A stretch of DNA of 57,241 nucleotides from F1-60-MAGs149 sp032119475 (GCA_032119475.1 JAUMCA010000095.1:1-57241); one strand, 5' to 3'. Counted from the first letter of the stretch, positions 11,539 to 21,053 are shown. Translations and numbers: made by a program. Notes: generated by a model from the sequence alone, not told the origin.

Positions 11539-11888
11539 GCGACACCGCGGTTCTCGCCGAGCAGGTCGCTGCGATCGGGGCGGAGAAGCTCGCGACGGAC
11601 ATCGTGCTGCTCGACATGCGGGAGGTCGTCGACTACACCGACTGGTTCGTCGTGATGAGCGGGCGCAACGTCCGCCAGGTGCAGGCGATCGCCGAGGAGA
11701 TCGCGTTCAAGATGAAGCGCGAGCACGGGTTGCTGCCCGTGCGCACGGAGGGCATGAAGGAGGGGGAGTGGGTCCTGATCGACTTCCTCGACGTCGTCGT
11801 CCACGTCTTCGACCCGGAGGCGCGCGAGACGTACCGGCTGGATGAGCTGTGGGGCCAGGTCCCGCACCGCGAGGTCGTGGGGGACTAA
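11535..11888 (+). CDS. rsfS: Ribosomal silencing factor RsfS
   Basis: RsfS binds L14 on the 50S subunit and blocks subunit joining under starvation. Family motifs DIVLLDMREVVDYTDWFVV, RNVRQVQAIAEEI and DVVVHVFDPEARETYRLDELW are all present. I chose the CTG at 11535: GGAGG lies 9 nt upstream, the resulting 117 residues match the family, and the alternative GTG at 11493 lies upstream of the -10 box at 11497, has no Shine-Dalgarno and adds 14 atypical residues. A standard gene caller would probably report 11493. It follows nadD by 63 bp and precedes tRNA-Ala. Confidence 0.88.
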   Translation: MSDTAVLAEQVAAIGAEKLATDIVLLDMREVVDYTDWFVVMSGRNVRQVQAIAEEIAFKMKREHGLLPVRTEGMKEGEWVLIDFLDVVVHVFDPEARETYRLDELWGQVPHREVVGD

Positions 11889-11927
11889 CCCGCGCCGCGG
11901 TTCGACGTTGCTATCGTCCGGTCTCCC

Positions 11928-12000
11928 GGGCCCATAGCTCAGCTGGGAGAGCGCCGCGCTGGCAGCGCGGAGGTCAGCGGTTCGATCCCGCTTGGGTCCA
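11928..12000 (+). tRNA. tRNA-Ala (anticodon GGC)
   Basis: A complete 73-nt cloverleaf. The anticodon loop CTGGCAG sits on a CCGCG/CGCGG stem, giving anticodon GGC. The acceptor stem GGGCCCA/TGGGTCC has the G3-U70 wobble that defines alanine tRNAs, and the discriminator is A. The 3' CCA is not encoded. Confidence 0.98.
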
Positions 12001-12029
12001 TCGCGTCGGAGCGCGATCCGACGATCGGG

Positions 12030-12035
12030 TACGGT
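12030..12035 (+). promoter_or_regulatory. -10 box TACGGT, probable leaderless promoter
   Basis: TACGGT ends 8 nt before the ATG of the pentapeptide-repeat gene; no Shine-Dalgarno lies between them. Confidence 0.5.
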
Positions 12036-12043
12036 CTCCACCC

Positions 12044-12847
12044 ATGAGCGCGCTCCGCATCCTCGTCCTCGCGGTGCTCGCCTTCTCGGCGACTGCCGGC
12101 ATCGCCTCGGCTGGACCGGTCATCGGCACCGCCGGCAAGACCTGCGAGCTGGGCCCGCACGCCGACTGCCGTGGCGTCGTGCACCGCTTCGACGTCGAGC
12201 ATCACGGCAACCTGCGCGGCGCGCGGTTCACCGGGGCCGACCTGCGTGGGGTCGACTTCAGCCACGCGAACCTGATGGGCGTGGACTTCCGTGGTGCCGA
12301 TCTGCGCCGCGCGAACCTCAACGGCGCCACCCTCCACGGCGCGCGCTTCGGCCCGCTGCCCGGGCGGGGCACAGGTGGCCGTCAGGCGGGCGGCTGCGCA
12401 CCGAACTGCTCGGGCGCGAACCTCACCGGCGCGAGCCTGCAGTTCGCCACGTTGTCGTCGGCGAACCTCTCCTCCGTCAGCGGGGATGGCATCAACCTCT
12501 ACGGCGCCAACCTCTACAGGGCGAATTTCGTCGGCGCGACGCTGACGAACGCAAACCTGTTCGCGGCGAACCTCAACTACGCGACGGGCTCGGGGGCGAA
12601 CCTGACGAACGCGATCATGGCCTTCGCGTCGATGGTGAGCTCGACGATGAACAAGGCGAACTTCGCCACGGCCAACCTCAACCAGGCCAATCTCCAGGCG
12701 GCGAATTTCCAGTACGCGAATCTCGGCGGGGCGAACATCAGCGGTGCCAACACGTTCCTGCTCGACCTCGGCCAAGCCACCTGCCCGAGCGGCGCATCAG
12801 CAGACGCGTCCGGAAACGTCTGCGCCGTTCCCACCGTGTTCGGCTAG
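12044..12847 (+). CDS. Secreted pentapeptide-repeat protein
   Basis: A 267-residue protein with a signal peptide (hydrophobic residues 5-20, probable cleavage after ASA at 21-23). Two blocks of A(D/N)LXX-type pentapeptides (residues ~55-103 and ~122-240) predict a right-handed quadrilateral beta-helix. The blocks are split by a Gly-rich loop. Six cysteines fall in three close pairs, C34/C42, C118/C122 and C247/C260, at the N-cap, the loop and the C-terminus, so three disulfides are likely in the exported protein. The function is unknown; it stands alone after tRNA-Ala. Confidence 0.85.
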   Translation: MSALRILVLAVLAFSATAGIASAGPVIGTAGKTCELGPHADCRGVVHRFDVEHHGNLRGARFTGADLRGVDFSHANLMGVDFRGADLRRANLNGATLHGARFGPLPGRGTGGRQAGGCAPNCSGANLTGASLQFATLSSANLSSVSGDGINLYGANLYRANFVGATLTNANLFAANLNYATGSGANLTNAIMAFASMVSSTMNKANFATANLNQANLQAANFQYANLGGANISGANTFLLDLGQATCPSGASADASGNVCAVPTVFG

Positions 12848-13071
12848 GCGGCGCGCCCCCCCGGACCTGCGCGGACGGATCACATACCGGATCGTTGCGT
12901 CCAGGTCGGCGATTCGCACGCGGGTTCGCGGAACGCGCGGCGCACTGGACCCGAATCCGATCAGCGCACGCGATCCCAGATCGACGCACGGCACCGTGCC
13001 GCGAGCAGCGCGCGACGGCGCAGTCGTCTCCGGTGGGTGATCCGGAGGCTTCGATCGGCCGAATTCGGGCA

Positions 13072-13077
13072 TACCGT
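13072..13077 (+). promoter_or_regulatory. -10 box TACCGT with a ~27-nt leader
   Basis: TACCGT lies 33 nt before the methyltransferase ATG; the leader includes the Shine-Dalgarno-like AAGGGGG. The 263-bp spacer 12848-13110 shows no other gene or structure that I can support. Confidence 0.4.
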
Positions 13078-13110
13078 CAGTTCACCGATCCCCAGAAGGG
13101 GGTGGCCGTC

Positions 13111-13905
13111 ATGGCCTTCGAGGACCTGAAGGAACGCCAGAGCGTCATGTGGGCGAACGGCCCGTACGAGAACGTGGCGGCCACGCTGACGGATGTCCAC
13201 GAGCTGATGATGGACCGCGTCGATCCGCAGCCCGGTGAGCGCGTGCTCGACCTGGCCTGCGGCACCGGAGCGATGGCCGAGCGTGCGGCGCGCGCCGGTG
13301 CGATCGTCACGGCGGTCGACCTCTCGCCGGGGCTGATCGAGACGGCGAGGAAGCGGGCAGCGGACGAGGGTCTCGACATCGACTACCGCGTGGGCGACTG
13401 CGAGAACCTCGAGGGCCTCGAGGATGCCTCGTTCGACGTCGCGATCTCCACCTGCGGCGTGATGTTCGCACCCGACCACGAGGCGACCGCGCGCGAGCTG
13501 GCGCGGGTCGTCCGGCCCGGTGGCCGCATCGGGCTGGCCAACTGGACCCCGGACGGCGGGCTCGGGAGGATGTTCGCCATGATGGCGCCCTTCCAGGCCG
13601 CTGCGCCTCCGGTCAGCCCCTTCGAATGGGGGAGGGTGGAGCGCGTGCGCGAGCTGCTCGAAGGCGCCTTCGACCTGCAGATCGAGGAGCACGTGTCGTC
13701 CCATTCCGAAGACGGCGGGCACTCGTACTGGCAGCTGTTCTCGTCGAGCTACGGTCCCGTCAAGACCCTCGCCGAGTCCCTCGACGAGAGCCGACAGGCC
13801 GAACTGCGCGAGACGTGGGTTCGGTTCTTCGAGGACGAGTACGGCGACGGCGGCCGGGTGCTCCACCACCGTGAGTACCTGCTCGTCACCGGCACGCGTC
13901 GGTGA
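13111..13905 (+). CDS. Class I SAM-dependent methyltransferase (UbiE-like)
   Basis: The 264-residue protein has a Rossmann-type methyltransferase domain: motif I VLDLACGTGAMAERAA, an acidic residue after beta-2 in VTAVDLSPG, the GDCENL motif and VVRPGGRIGLANW. This is the broad UbiE/Methyltransf_11 family; the substrate cannot be told from sequence. The start is ATG with AAGGGGGT about 9 nt upstream. It is a single gene with its own promoter. Confidence 0.85.
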   Translation: MAFEDLKERQSVMWANGPYENVAATLTDVHELMMDRVDPQPGERVLDLACGTGAMAERAARAGAIVTAVDLSPGLIETARKRAADEGLDIDYRVGDCENLEGLEDASFDVAISTCGVMFAPDHEATARELARVVRPGGRIGLANWTPDGGLGRMFAMMAPFQAAAPPVSPFEWGRVERVRELLEGAFDLQIEEHVSSHSEDGGHSYWQLFSSSYGPVKTLAESLDESRQAELRETWVRFFEDEYGDGGRVLHHREYLLVTGTRR

Positions 13906-14085
13906 CGATCGCGCGCGGAGGACGCCGCGCACCGCACGCGTCGCCTCGTCATGTACCCGACGCGCCGCTGTGCGGACTCCGCCGAGGAAGCGGTCCGTAG
14001 GAGCCGCCAGCAGCCGATCGGCATTGCCCGGACCTCCTCCACGCGGCCCCGTGCAGCATGGGACGGTCGAATGAGGAGGCGCACC

Positions 14086-14664
14086 ATGGCGGAGAAGTCG
14101 ATCGGCGATCGTGTCCGGGCGTTCGTCGAGGGGAAGCGACAGGATCCCGCGGAGGTGCGCAACCACTTGGCCGTGACCGGGTCCTCCGAGGCGGTGCAGC
14201 GGCTCCTCGAGACGGCGCGCATCAGCGGCGAGCAGGGACCGGAGGTGCGCCTCGGCGACGCGGAGTGGCCCGTCGGCTACGAGGCGGAGCGCGTCCGCGT
14301 GCGCCACGGCACCTGGCTCACGGTCGATGAGCGCGGGGCACTGGGCCAGCGTGAGCAGCATGAGGAGGAGGCGCAGGTGATCTTCGCGTTCGCCTCGTCC
14401 GAGCCGCTCGACGATCGGATCGCGCGCGCGTCGGAGCAGCACCCGGAGCTGGTCTTCCGCTACGCGAGCTTCCGCCACCGCCTGCACCGCGACGACGTCG
14501 CGCGCGGCGGCGTCTGGCGGGCCGGCCGGTGCGTCGCCGAGCACGTCCATACCGTGGGCGACGAGCCGCGCGATGCTACGGACCGGGAACTGCAGCACTG
14601 GCACGCCGAGCAGCTCGCCCGCATCGTCGAGGAGACGGAGCGCCTCGAGCTCCCTGCCGAGTGA
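14086..14664 (+). CDS. Uncharacterised protein, 192 aa
   Basis: I do not recognise this gene. The product is hydrophilic and highly charged, with no signal peptide or membrane helix, and has a central segment HPELVFRYASFRHR followed by GGVWRAGRCVAEHVHT that vaguely recalls ferredoxin-like domains of the YubB/Api92 type; this resemblance is weak. The ATG at 14086 has AGGAGG 7 nt upstream; an in-frame ATG at 14071 is possible. It lies between the methyltransferase and the TetR gene, 67 bp before the latter, and codon use matches its neighbours. Confidence 0.7.
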   Translation: MAEKSIGDRVRAFVEGKRQDPAEVRNHLAVTGSSEAVQRLLETARISGEQGPEVRLGDAEWPVGYEAERVRVRHGTWLTVDERGALGQREQHEEEAQVIFAFASSEPLDDRIARASEQHPELVFRYASFRHRLHRDDVARGGVWRAGRCVAEHVHTVGDEPRDATDRELQHWHAEQLARIVEETERLELPAE

Positions 14665-14731
14665 TTCGCCGGGCGGTTTCCGGTTCGACCGGCGCCCCGA
14701 ACCGGTCGGGATGCGCGATGATGGTCGTCCG

Positions 14732-15313
14732 ATGGCCGACGACCGCCGTACGCACATCCTCGACGCGACGTGCCGGGTGATCGTGCGTGACGGGGCCGCT
14801 GGCGCGCGCGTCGCCGCCATCGCCCGGGAGGCGGGCGTCTCGAACGCGCTCCCGATCTACTACTTCGGCTCTGTCGCGGGCGTCATCCGCGCGGCGTTCG
14901 CGCACCACGAGGAGGCGGCCTGGGCCCGGACCGACGAGCGCCTCGCCGGCGTCCACGATCCGCTGGATGCCCTGCGGCGCCTGCTCATCGACGAGCTCGC
15001 GACCACGGACGACGCCCGAGCCAGCGCCGTGCTGTGGGCGGAGGTCGAGCGGCTCGCGGTGTTCGATGATGCGGTGAGGACCGCGGTCCTCGCACGGCGG
15101 GCCCGCTACGACCGGCGCCTCGAGGACTGCATCCGCGCTGCCCAGGCCGCCGGAAGGGTCGATGCCTCGGTCGACGCCGCCGGAGCGGCGGGTGGACTGT
15201 CGGCCCTCATCGACGGGCTCATCCATGCGCTCCTGATCGGCGCCCGCACGCCCGCCGAGGCGGAGCGGCAGGCGGGGGACGCGATCGCCGCCCTCGTCCC
15301 GCTCGCGGGCTAG
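14732..15313 (+). CDS. TetR-family transcriptional regulator
   Basis: The 193-residue protein has an N-terminal helix-turn-helix of TetR type: RRTHILDATCRVIVRDGAAG, then VAAIAREAGVSNALPIYYFG. The C-terminal ligand domain is helical and divergent. It is convergent with the ABC exporter operon and its TAG stop shares the CTAG palindrome with the stop of the last exporter gene (15310-15313). That contact makes regulation of the exporter plausible but not shown. A GATGGT box 6 nt ahead of the ATG fits the leaderless pattern with one mismatch. Confidence 0.9.
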   Translation: MADDRRTHILDATCRVIVRDGAAGARVAAIAREAGVSNALPIYYFGSVAGVIRAAFAHHEEAAWARTDERLAGVHDPLDALRRLLIDELATTDDARASAVLWAEVERLAVFDDAVRTAVLARRARYDRRLEDCIRAAQAAGRVDASVDAAGAAGGLSALIDGLIHALLIGARTPAEAERQAGDAIAALVPLAG

Positions 15314-16023
15314 GGCAGGTCCATCCGCGCGAGCCGCCAGCCCGCGAGCGCGGTGGCGAGCACGGTCACGATGACGAGAACCACGGCACCCGTGGCGGCG
15401 GTCAACGTGGGTTCCAGACCGTCCTCGAGGCCGAACAGGCCGCCGTCGGTGATCGCACGGCCCCAGGCGGTCAGGCTGAACCGCTCCGCGGAGGGTGCGA
15501 CGGTGGCGATCGAGCCCTCCCAGATCAGGATGTAGACGATGCCCGCGATCAGCGCCCGCTTGAGCAGCAGGCCGACGGCCACGAAGACGGCGGCGTAGGT
15601 CGCCCCGACCAGCGCGGTCCCGGCGAGGCCCCGGAGGATGTTGTCGGTCCCGACACCGAGGTGGAACCCGAGGTAGGCGATCGCGAGCAGGGCGGGGGAC
15701 AGGATGACGAGCGCGCAGAGCACCGCCGCCAGCGCCTTCTCCGCGGCCACGCGGATGCGCGAGAGGCGGGCGGTGGCGAGGTACACGATCGTGCCCGACT
15801 CGCGCTCGTCGCCGATCGCGGTCGCAGCCAGCACGAGCGCGACGAGCGGCGCCACCGTCGAGACGAGCAGGCGGCCGACGATGATCGCCTGCGTGTCCGG
15901 GGTGACGTCGCCGCGGATCACCGCGAGGGCGACGAAGAACGGCACCGACGCCACCGGGATCAGCAGGGCGAGCGAGCGCCGCCGCAGGAGCAGCGCACGG
16001 ACCGTGAGGGTGGTGACCGTCAC
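15310..16023 (-). CDS. ABC exporter permease (237 aa)
   Basis: This is an ABC-2 type membrane subunit with about six helices, including LALLIPVASVPFFVALAVI and GAVVLVIVTVLATALAGW. The motif ATAIGDERESGTIVYLATARLSR, a cytoplasmic loop with E-R-E-x-G-T, is the common ABC-2 hallmark. Its GTG start overlaps the stop of the preceding ATPase gene (GTGA). It is the fourth and last gene of the operon. The substrate is unknown. Confidence 0.85.
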   Translation of the reverse strand: MTVTTLTVRALLLRRRSLALLIPVASVPFFVALAVIRGDVTPDTQAIIVGRLLVSTVAPLVALVLAATAIGDERESGTIVYLATARLSRIRVAAEKALAAVLCALVILSPALLAIAYLGFHLGVGTDNILRGLAGTALVGATYAAVFVAVGLLLKRALIAGIVYILIWEGSIATVAPSAERFSLTAWGRAITDGGLFGLEDGLEPTLTAATGAVVLVIVTVLATALAGWRLARMDLP

Positions 16024-16952
16024 CGGCGCACGCCCCGCGCGCGTTCGGTCAGGTAGGCGTAGACGCTCTCGAGGTCCTCGTCGGTCGGCTCGATGGCGAT
16101 CAGATCGGCGCCGGCGTCGCGCGCGCACGCCGGAAGACGCAGGGCCAGCGCCTCGGGGGCGCTGGTCTCGAGGACGAGCGCGTCGGCCTCCACCTCGAGC
16201 CGGTCGATGCCGTCGAAGCCGGCCACCGCGGCGGCCAGGGCGCGCGGACGATCGGTCTCCACGCGGATGCACCGCGGCCGCTCCTCCATCAGGGCGCGGA
16301 GCGCGGGCGGGGAGCCCTCGGCGACCAGCCGGCCGTTGACCAGCACGAGCACGCGGTCGGCGACGCGCTCGACCTCGCCCAGCACGTGGCTCGAGAAGAC
16401 CGTGGCGACCCCCTCGGCGCCGAGCCGGTGGAGCAGGGCGATGACGCTCTCGCGCTGCTGCGGGTCGAGGCCGTTGAGCGGCTCGTCGAGGATCAGGACG
16501 CGGGGGCGGTGGACGAGCGCCTGGGCGATCTTGACGCGCTGGCGCATGCCCTGCGAGAAGCCCTTGACGTCGCGATCGGCGACGTCGGTCAGGTCCACGG
16601 CGGCGAGCGCGTCGGTTGCGGCGCCGCGTGGATCATCGACGCCGCGCAGGCGGGCGCAGGCCTCGACGAAGCCGCGGGCGGACAGCCCCGGCCAGACGCC
16701 GTCGCCGTCCGGCACGAGGCCCAGCATCGCGCGGGCCTCGCCGCTGCGGCGCGGATCCAGCCCTGCGATCCGCACCGTTCCCTCGTCGGGGTTCGCGAGG
16801 CCGGCGGCGAGACGGATCGCCGTCGACTTGCCCGCGCCGTTGTGGCCCAGCAGGCCGGTCACGCCCGGTTCGATGGCGAACGACACGTCGCCGACCGCGA
16901 CGGTGTCGCGGAACCACTTGGAGACGCGGTCGAACTCGAGCAGGGCCGTCAC
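16020..16952 (-). CDS. ABC exporter ATP-binding protein (310 aa)
   Basis: This is the nucleotide-binding subunit of an ABC-2 exporter. Walker A is LLGHNGAGKSTA, the signature is FSQGMRQRVKIAQAL, Walker B is RVLILDEPLNGLDP, and the H-loop is in FSSHVLGEVERV. A C-terminal extension of about 80 residues resembles the accessory domain seen in CcmA/NatA-type subunits. GTG start overlapping the stop of the preceding permease. It is most likely paired with the permease at 15310-16023. Confidence 0.92.
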   Translation of the reverse strand: MTALLEFDRVSKWFRDTVAVGDVSFAIEPGVTGLLGHNGAGKSTAIRLAAGLANPDEGTVRIAGLDPRRSGEARAMLGLVPDGDGVWPGLSARGFVEACARLRGVDDPRGAATDALAAVDLTDVADRDVKGFSQGMRQRVKIAQALVHRPRVLILDEPLNGLDPQQRESVIALLHRLGAEGVATVFSSHVLGEVERVADRVLVLVNGRLVAEGSPPALRALMEERPRCIRVETDRPRALAAAVAGFDGIDRLEVEADALVLETSAPEALALRLPACARDAGADLIAIEPTDEDLESVYAYLTERARGVRR

Positions 16953-17841
16953 GCGCCGCGCCTCCGGTAGCGCAGCGCCAGCACGGCGAGCGAAACGGCG
17001 ATCACGACGGCGTTGGCGGCGATCAGGATGCCGAGGTCGGGGCGATTGGCCGCGACGAAGGGCCCGTCACCCCCCGTGATCTGCTCGCCGCCGATCATGA
17101 TCTGCGCCAGCCACACCGGCAGGGCCTGCAGGTTCAGGATGCGGGCGTTCGGGCCGAGATCCGCGACCTCGGCGAGGGCCCCGGACACCAGTCCGGAGAT
17201 CACGATCAGCAGGATGAAGCCGACGCTGGCGAAGGCGCGTCGCGAGGTCAGGGATGCGACGGCGAGGCCCATCAGCGTGTAGACGAGGGCGATCAGGACG
17301 CCGCCCGCGATGATCGCGGGGATGGCGCGCAGGTTGCCCTCCACGTAGCCGAGGGGGTGCTCGGCGAAGAAGATGTTGCCGACGTACAGCAGGGCGAGCG
17401 GCAGCGTCGTCACGGCGAGCAGCGGGACCAGGGAGGCGCCGATCTTGCCGGCGACGTACTCGCGTGGGCTCATCGCGGTCGACAGGTAGAGGTCGAGCAC
17501 GCGGCTGCGCCGGTCCGGGCAGATCGTCTCCGGGATCACGATCGCGGCGTACGCCCAGATCGCGAAGCCGATGAACGTGTAGTAGTAGGCGTAGGGGACG
17601 AGGTCGGTCGGGAGCTGCTCGGCGATCTCCCCGCCCAGCAGGGACTTGACGCCGAGGACCGTGACCGCGGGGCCCAGCGCGATCAGGATCAGCGTGACCG
17701 GCACGACCTTCGCGGTCCACGGGCGCCGCGCGCCGAGGGCGCGCAGCGCGCTCCACTTCGCCATCGAGGCGATCGCGCGGCGCGCGGACCCGCGCACCTC
17801 ACCCTCGTAGGGTCGGTAGCGGACGTCGTGGATGCGCGCGC

Positions 17842-17845
<4 letters not shown>
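16949..17845 (-). CDS. ABC exporter permease (298 aa)
   Basis: A larger ABC-2 type membrane subunit with about six helices. It starts SARIHDVRYRPYEGEVRG, a tyrosine- and arginine-rich cytoplasmic N-terminus seen in this permease group, and contains PETICPDRRSRVLDLYLSTAMSPREYVAGK, the loop before a helix that contacts the ATPase. The GTG start overlaps the stop of the upstream ATPase gene. It probably pairs with the ATPase at 17842-18756. Confidence 0.85.
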
Positions 17846-18756
<911 letters not shown>

Positions 18757-18792
18757 CGCGACAGCGTATGCGCGATGTGGGATGCTCTGCGC

Positions 18793-19782
18793 GTGGAGGA
18801 GCTGACGGAGGACGCGTTGCCGGCGTACCTCGTCGGCCGCGATGTCGTGCCGTCCGACGTACCACTCGAGGTCGTGGCGCTGAGCGGTGGCATCTCCAAC
18901 GACGTCTGGCGCGTGCGCTGGCACGGCGGCGGTGACGGCATCGTCGTGAAGCAGGCCCTCCCGCTCCTCCGCGTCGCCGACGAATGGGCGTACGACGTCG
19001 GCCGGAGCGACGTCGAGCGGCGCGCCTTGGAGGCCGTTGCGGCGCTGGTCGGATCCGACGCCGTGCCGGCCGTCGTGTTCGCCGACGCGGAGCGCCCCGT
19101 GATCGGCATGACCTGCGCGCCCGACGGCGGAATCCCGTGGAAGGATCTCCTCCTGGACGGGCGGATCGCCATGTCCGATGCGTATCGCGCCGGTGATCTG
19201 CTCGGCCGCATCCACGCCGCCTCGGCCGCGGATCCCGCCCTCGCCGAGACATTCGCGGACCGGACGACGCTGATCGAGGGACGCGTCGACCCGTACCACC
19301 GGACGACCGCCGCCCGGCATCCCGACCTCGCGCCCATCATCGAAGCGGAGATCGAGCGGCTGCTCGCCACCCGCAGCGCCCTGGTGCTCGGCGACTACGC
19401 GCCGAAGAACCTGCTCGTCTATCCGGATCGCGTCGTCGTGCTCGACCTCGAGGTCGCCCATTGGGGCGACCCGGCCTTCGACATCGCCTTCTGCCTGAAC
19501 CACCTCTGCATCAAGGCGCTCCATCTGCCGCGGCAGCGGGCGCTGCTCGCCGGTGCGGCCCGCATGCTGCGCAACGCGTATGGGGAGCAGGCGCCGATCG
19601 ACGAGCCCGCCGTCGTCGCCGAACTCGGCGTGCTGATGCTGGCCCGCGTCGACGGCAAGTCGCCCGCCGAGTACCTGGACGAGCAGTCGCGTGACCGCGT
19701 CCGCCGGATGGCCCGATCGCTGCTGCTCGACCCGCCGGTCGATGCGATGGCCGCGATCGATCGCGTGGAGGTGGGGGCGTGA
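18793..19782 (+). CDS. Small-molecule kinase of the APH / methylthioribose-kinase fold
   Basis: The 329-residue protein has a choline/aminoglycoside kinase fold: the glycine-rich LSGGISNDVWRVRW, the catalytic loop LGDYAPKNLLV (D201 and N206, with Gly where HGD is usual) and a D218-L-E220 metal motif, like the D-x-E of methylthioribose kinase, followed by AHWGDPAFDIAFCLNHL. The substrate is unknown. It overlaps the enolase-like gene by 4 bp (GTGA), so the two are almost certainly functionally linked. I chose the GTG at 18793 because a GATGCT box lies 6 nt ahead; an ATG at 18775 is the alternative. Confidence 0.85.
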   Translation: MEELTEDALPAYLVGRDVVPSDVPLEVVALSGGISNDVWRVRWHGGGDGIVVKQALPLLRVADEWAYDVGRSDVERRALEAVAALVGSDAVPAVVFADAERPVIGMTCAPDGGIPWKDLLLDGRIAMSDAYRAGDLLGRIHAASAADPALAETFADRTTLIEGRVDPYHRTTAARHPDLAPIIEAEIERLLATRSALVLGDYAPKNLLVYPDRVVVLDLEVAHWGDPAFDIAFCLNHLCIKALHLPRQRALLAGAARMLRNAYGEQAPIDEPAVVAELGVLMLARVDGKSPAEYLDEQSRDRVRRMARSLLLDPPVDAMAAIDRVEVGA

Positions 19783-21053
19783 GCGATCGCGCGATTCGCG
19801 CCCTGCGCGCGTTCGAGATCCTCGATTCGCGCGGTCGACCGACCGTCGAGGCCGAGGTCGAGCTCGCCGGCGGTGCCGTCGCGCGCGCCAGCGTTCCGTC
19901 GGGCGCATCCACCGGCCTGCACGAGGCGGTGGAGCTGCGCGACGGCGACCCGGCGCGCTTCGGCGGTCGGGGCGTCCTGGGGGCCGTCGCGAACGTTGCC
20001 GGCCCCATCGCCGACCGCCTGCGCGGCATGGACGCAGCCGACCGGGAGGCGATCGACGCGGCGCTCGTCGAGCTGGACGGGACGCCGACGCGGTCGCGGC
20101 TCGGCGCCAACGCGCTGCTCGCGGCGAGTGTCGCCACCGCTCGCGCCGCGGCGATCGCGCTCGACGTGCCGCTGTGGGAGCACCTGCGGGGCGGCGGACC
20201 CGGCCCGCTGCCCCGGCCGATGGTCAACGCCCTCTCCGGCGGGCTGCACGCGGGCCGGTCGGTCGACCTCCAGGACTACCTCGTGATCCCCGTCGCCGCC
20301 GCGACGTACCCGGACGCGATTCGGCAGGTCAGCGACGTCCTGGCGGCCCTCGCCGAGGAGTTGGCCCGCGACGGCCGCACGCTGCTGCGCGCGGACGAAG
20401 GCGGCTACGCGGCGGCGAACGGCAACGAGGACGGCCTCGCGGTCCTCGTCCGCGCCATCGAGCGGGCCGGTCTCCGCCCCGGTGAGGAGATCGCGATCGG
20501 ACTCGACGTCGCGGCGTCCCACTTCGGCCGCGATGGCCGCTACCGGCTGGTCGCGGACGCGGACGAGCTCGACGCCGCCGCCTGGGGCGACCGCCTGCGG
20601 GCGTGGTGCGCCGCGTACCCCATCGTCTCCGTCGAGGATCCGTTCGGGGAGGACGACTGGGAGCCGTGGGCCGACCTCACGTCCGCGATCGGCGATCGGG
20701 TGCAGGTGATCGGCGACGACCTGCTCTGCACCCAGGGCGAGCGCCTCGATCGCGCGATCGCCGCGGGCAGCGCCAACGCGGTCCTCGTGAAGGCCAACCA
20801 GGTGGGGACGCTGTCGGAGGCGCTCGCCGTCGCGCGACGCGCCACGGCGGCGGGCTGGCGGGTCGTCGTCTCGGCGCGTTCAGGGGAGACGGAGGACGAC
20901 TGGCTGGCCGACCTCGCGATCGCCGCGGGACCGGCGCAGTTGAAGGTCGGGTCGCTGACCCAGTCCGAGCGCCTCGCCAAGTACAACCGTCTCCTGCGGG
21001 AGTCCGCGATCCGGCCGGACGGCGGTGCGCTCGTCCCGTGGGGCGCGGCGTAG
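19779..21053 (+). CDS. Enolase paralogue with substituted substrate-binding residues
   Basis: This is an enolase superfamily protein of 424 residues. Retained: PSGASTG, the metal ligands in GLDVAASHF, VEDPFGEDDW and IGDDLLCT, the catalytic base Lys in VLVKANQVGT, the Glu of ADEGGY and the Lys of LKVGSLTQSERLAKYN. Changed: the loop normally QEFM is QDYL (Glu to Asp) and the substrate-binding His of SHRSGETED is Ala366 (SARSGETED). The DEGG region is also shortened. It is translationally coupled to a kinase gene, so it may dehydrate the kinase's phosphorylated product rather than 2-phosphoglycerate. A housekeeping role as the only enolase cannot be excluded. Confidence 0.82.
   Translation: MSDRAIRALRAFEILDSRGRPTVEAEVELAGGAVARASVPSGASTGLHEAVELRDGDPARFGGRGVLGAVANVAGPIADRLRGMDAADREAIDAALVELDGTPTRSRLGANALLAASVATARAAAIALDVPLWEHLRGGGPGPLPRPMVNALSGGLHAGRSVDLQDYLVIPVAAATYPDAIRQVSDVLAALAEELARDGRTLLRADEGGYAAANGNEDGLAVLVRAIERAGLRPGEEIAIGLDVAASHFGRDGRYRLVADADELDAAAWGDRLRAWCAAYPIVSVEDPFGEDDWEPWADLTSAIGDRVQVIGDDLLCTQGERLDRAIAAGSANAVLVKANQVGTLSEALAVARRATAAGWRVVVSARSGETEDDWLADLAIAAGPAQLKVGSLTQSERLAKYNRLLRESAIRPDGGALVPWGAA

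Noticed and set aside
11939..12775. Minus-strand frame starting over tRNA-Ala, and a similar one over tRNA-Cys (27678-28077)
   Set aside because: Peptides such as MDPSGIEPLTSALPARR and DDQNRTGVDGFAG are the familiar antisense translations of tRNA genes, not proteins.
18775..18792. ATG 18775 as start of the kinase
   Set aside because: Possible, but GTG 18793 fits the 6-nt leaderless spacing after GATGCT and the family start. Not excluded.
19779..21053. Calling this gene the housekeeping enolase (eno)
   Set aside because: Loss of the substrate His, the Glu-to-Asp change and the kinase coupling make a paralogue more likely; the symbol is left blank.
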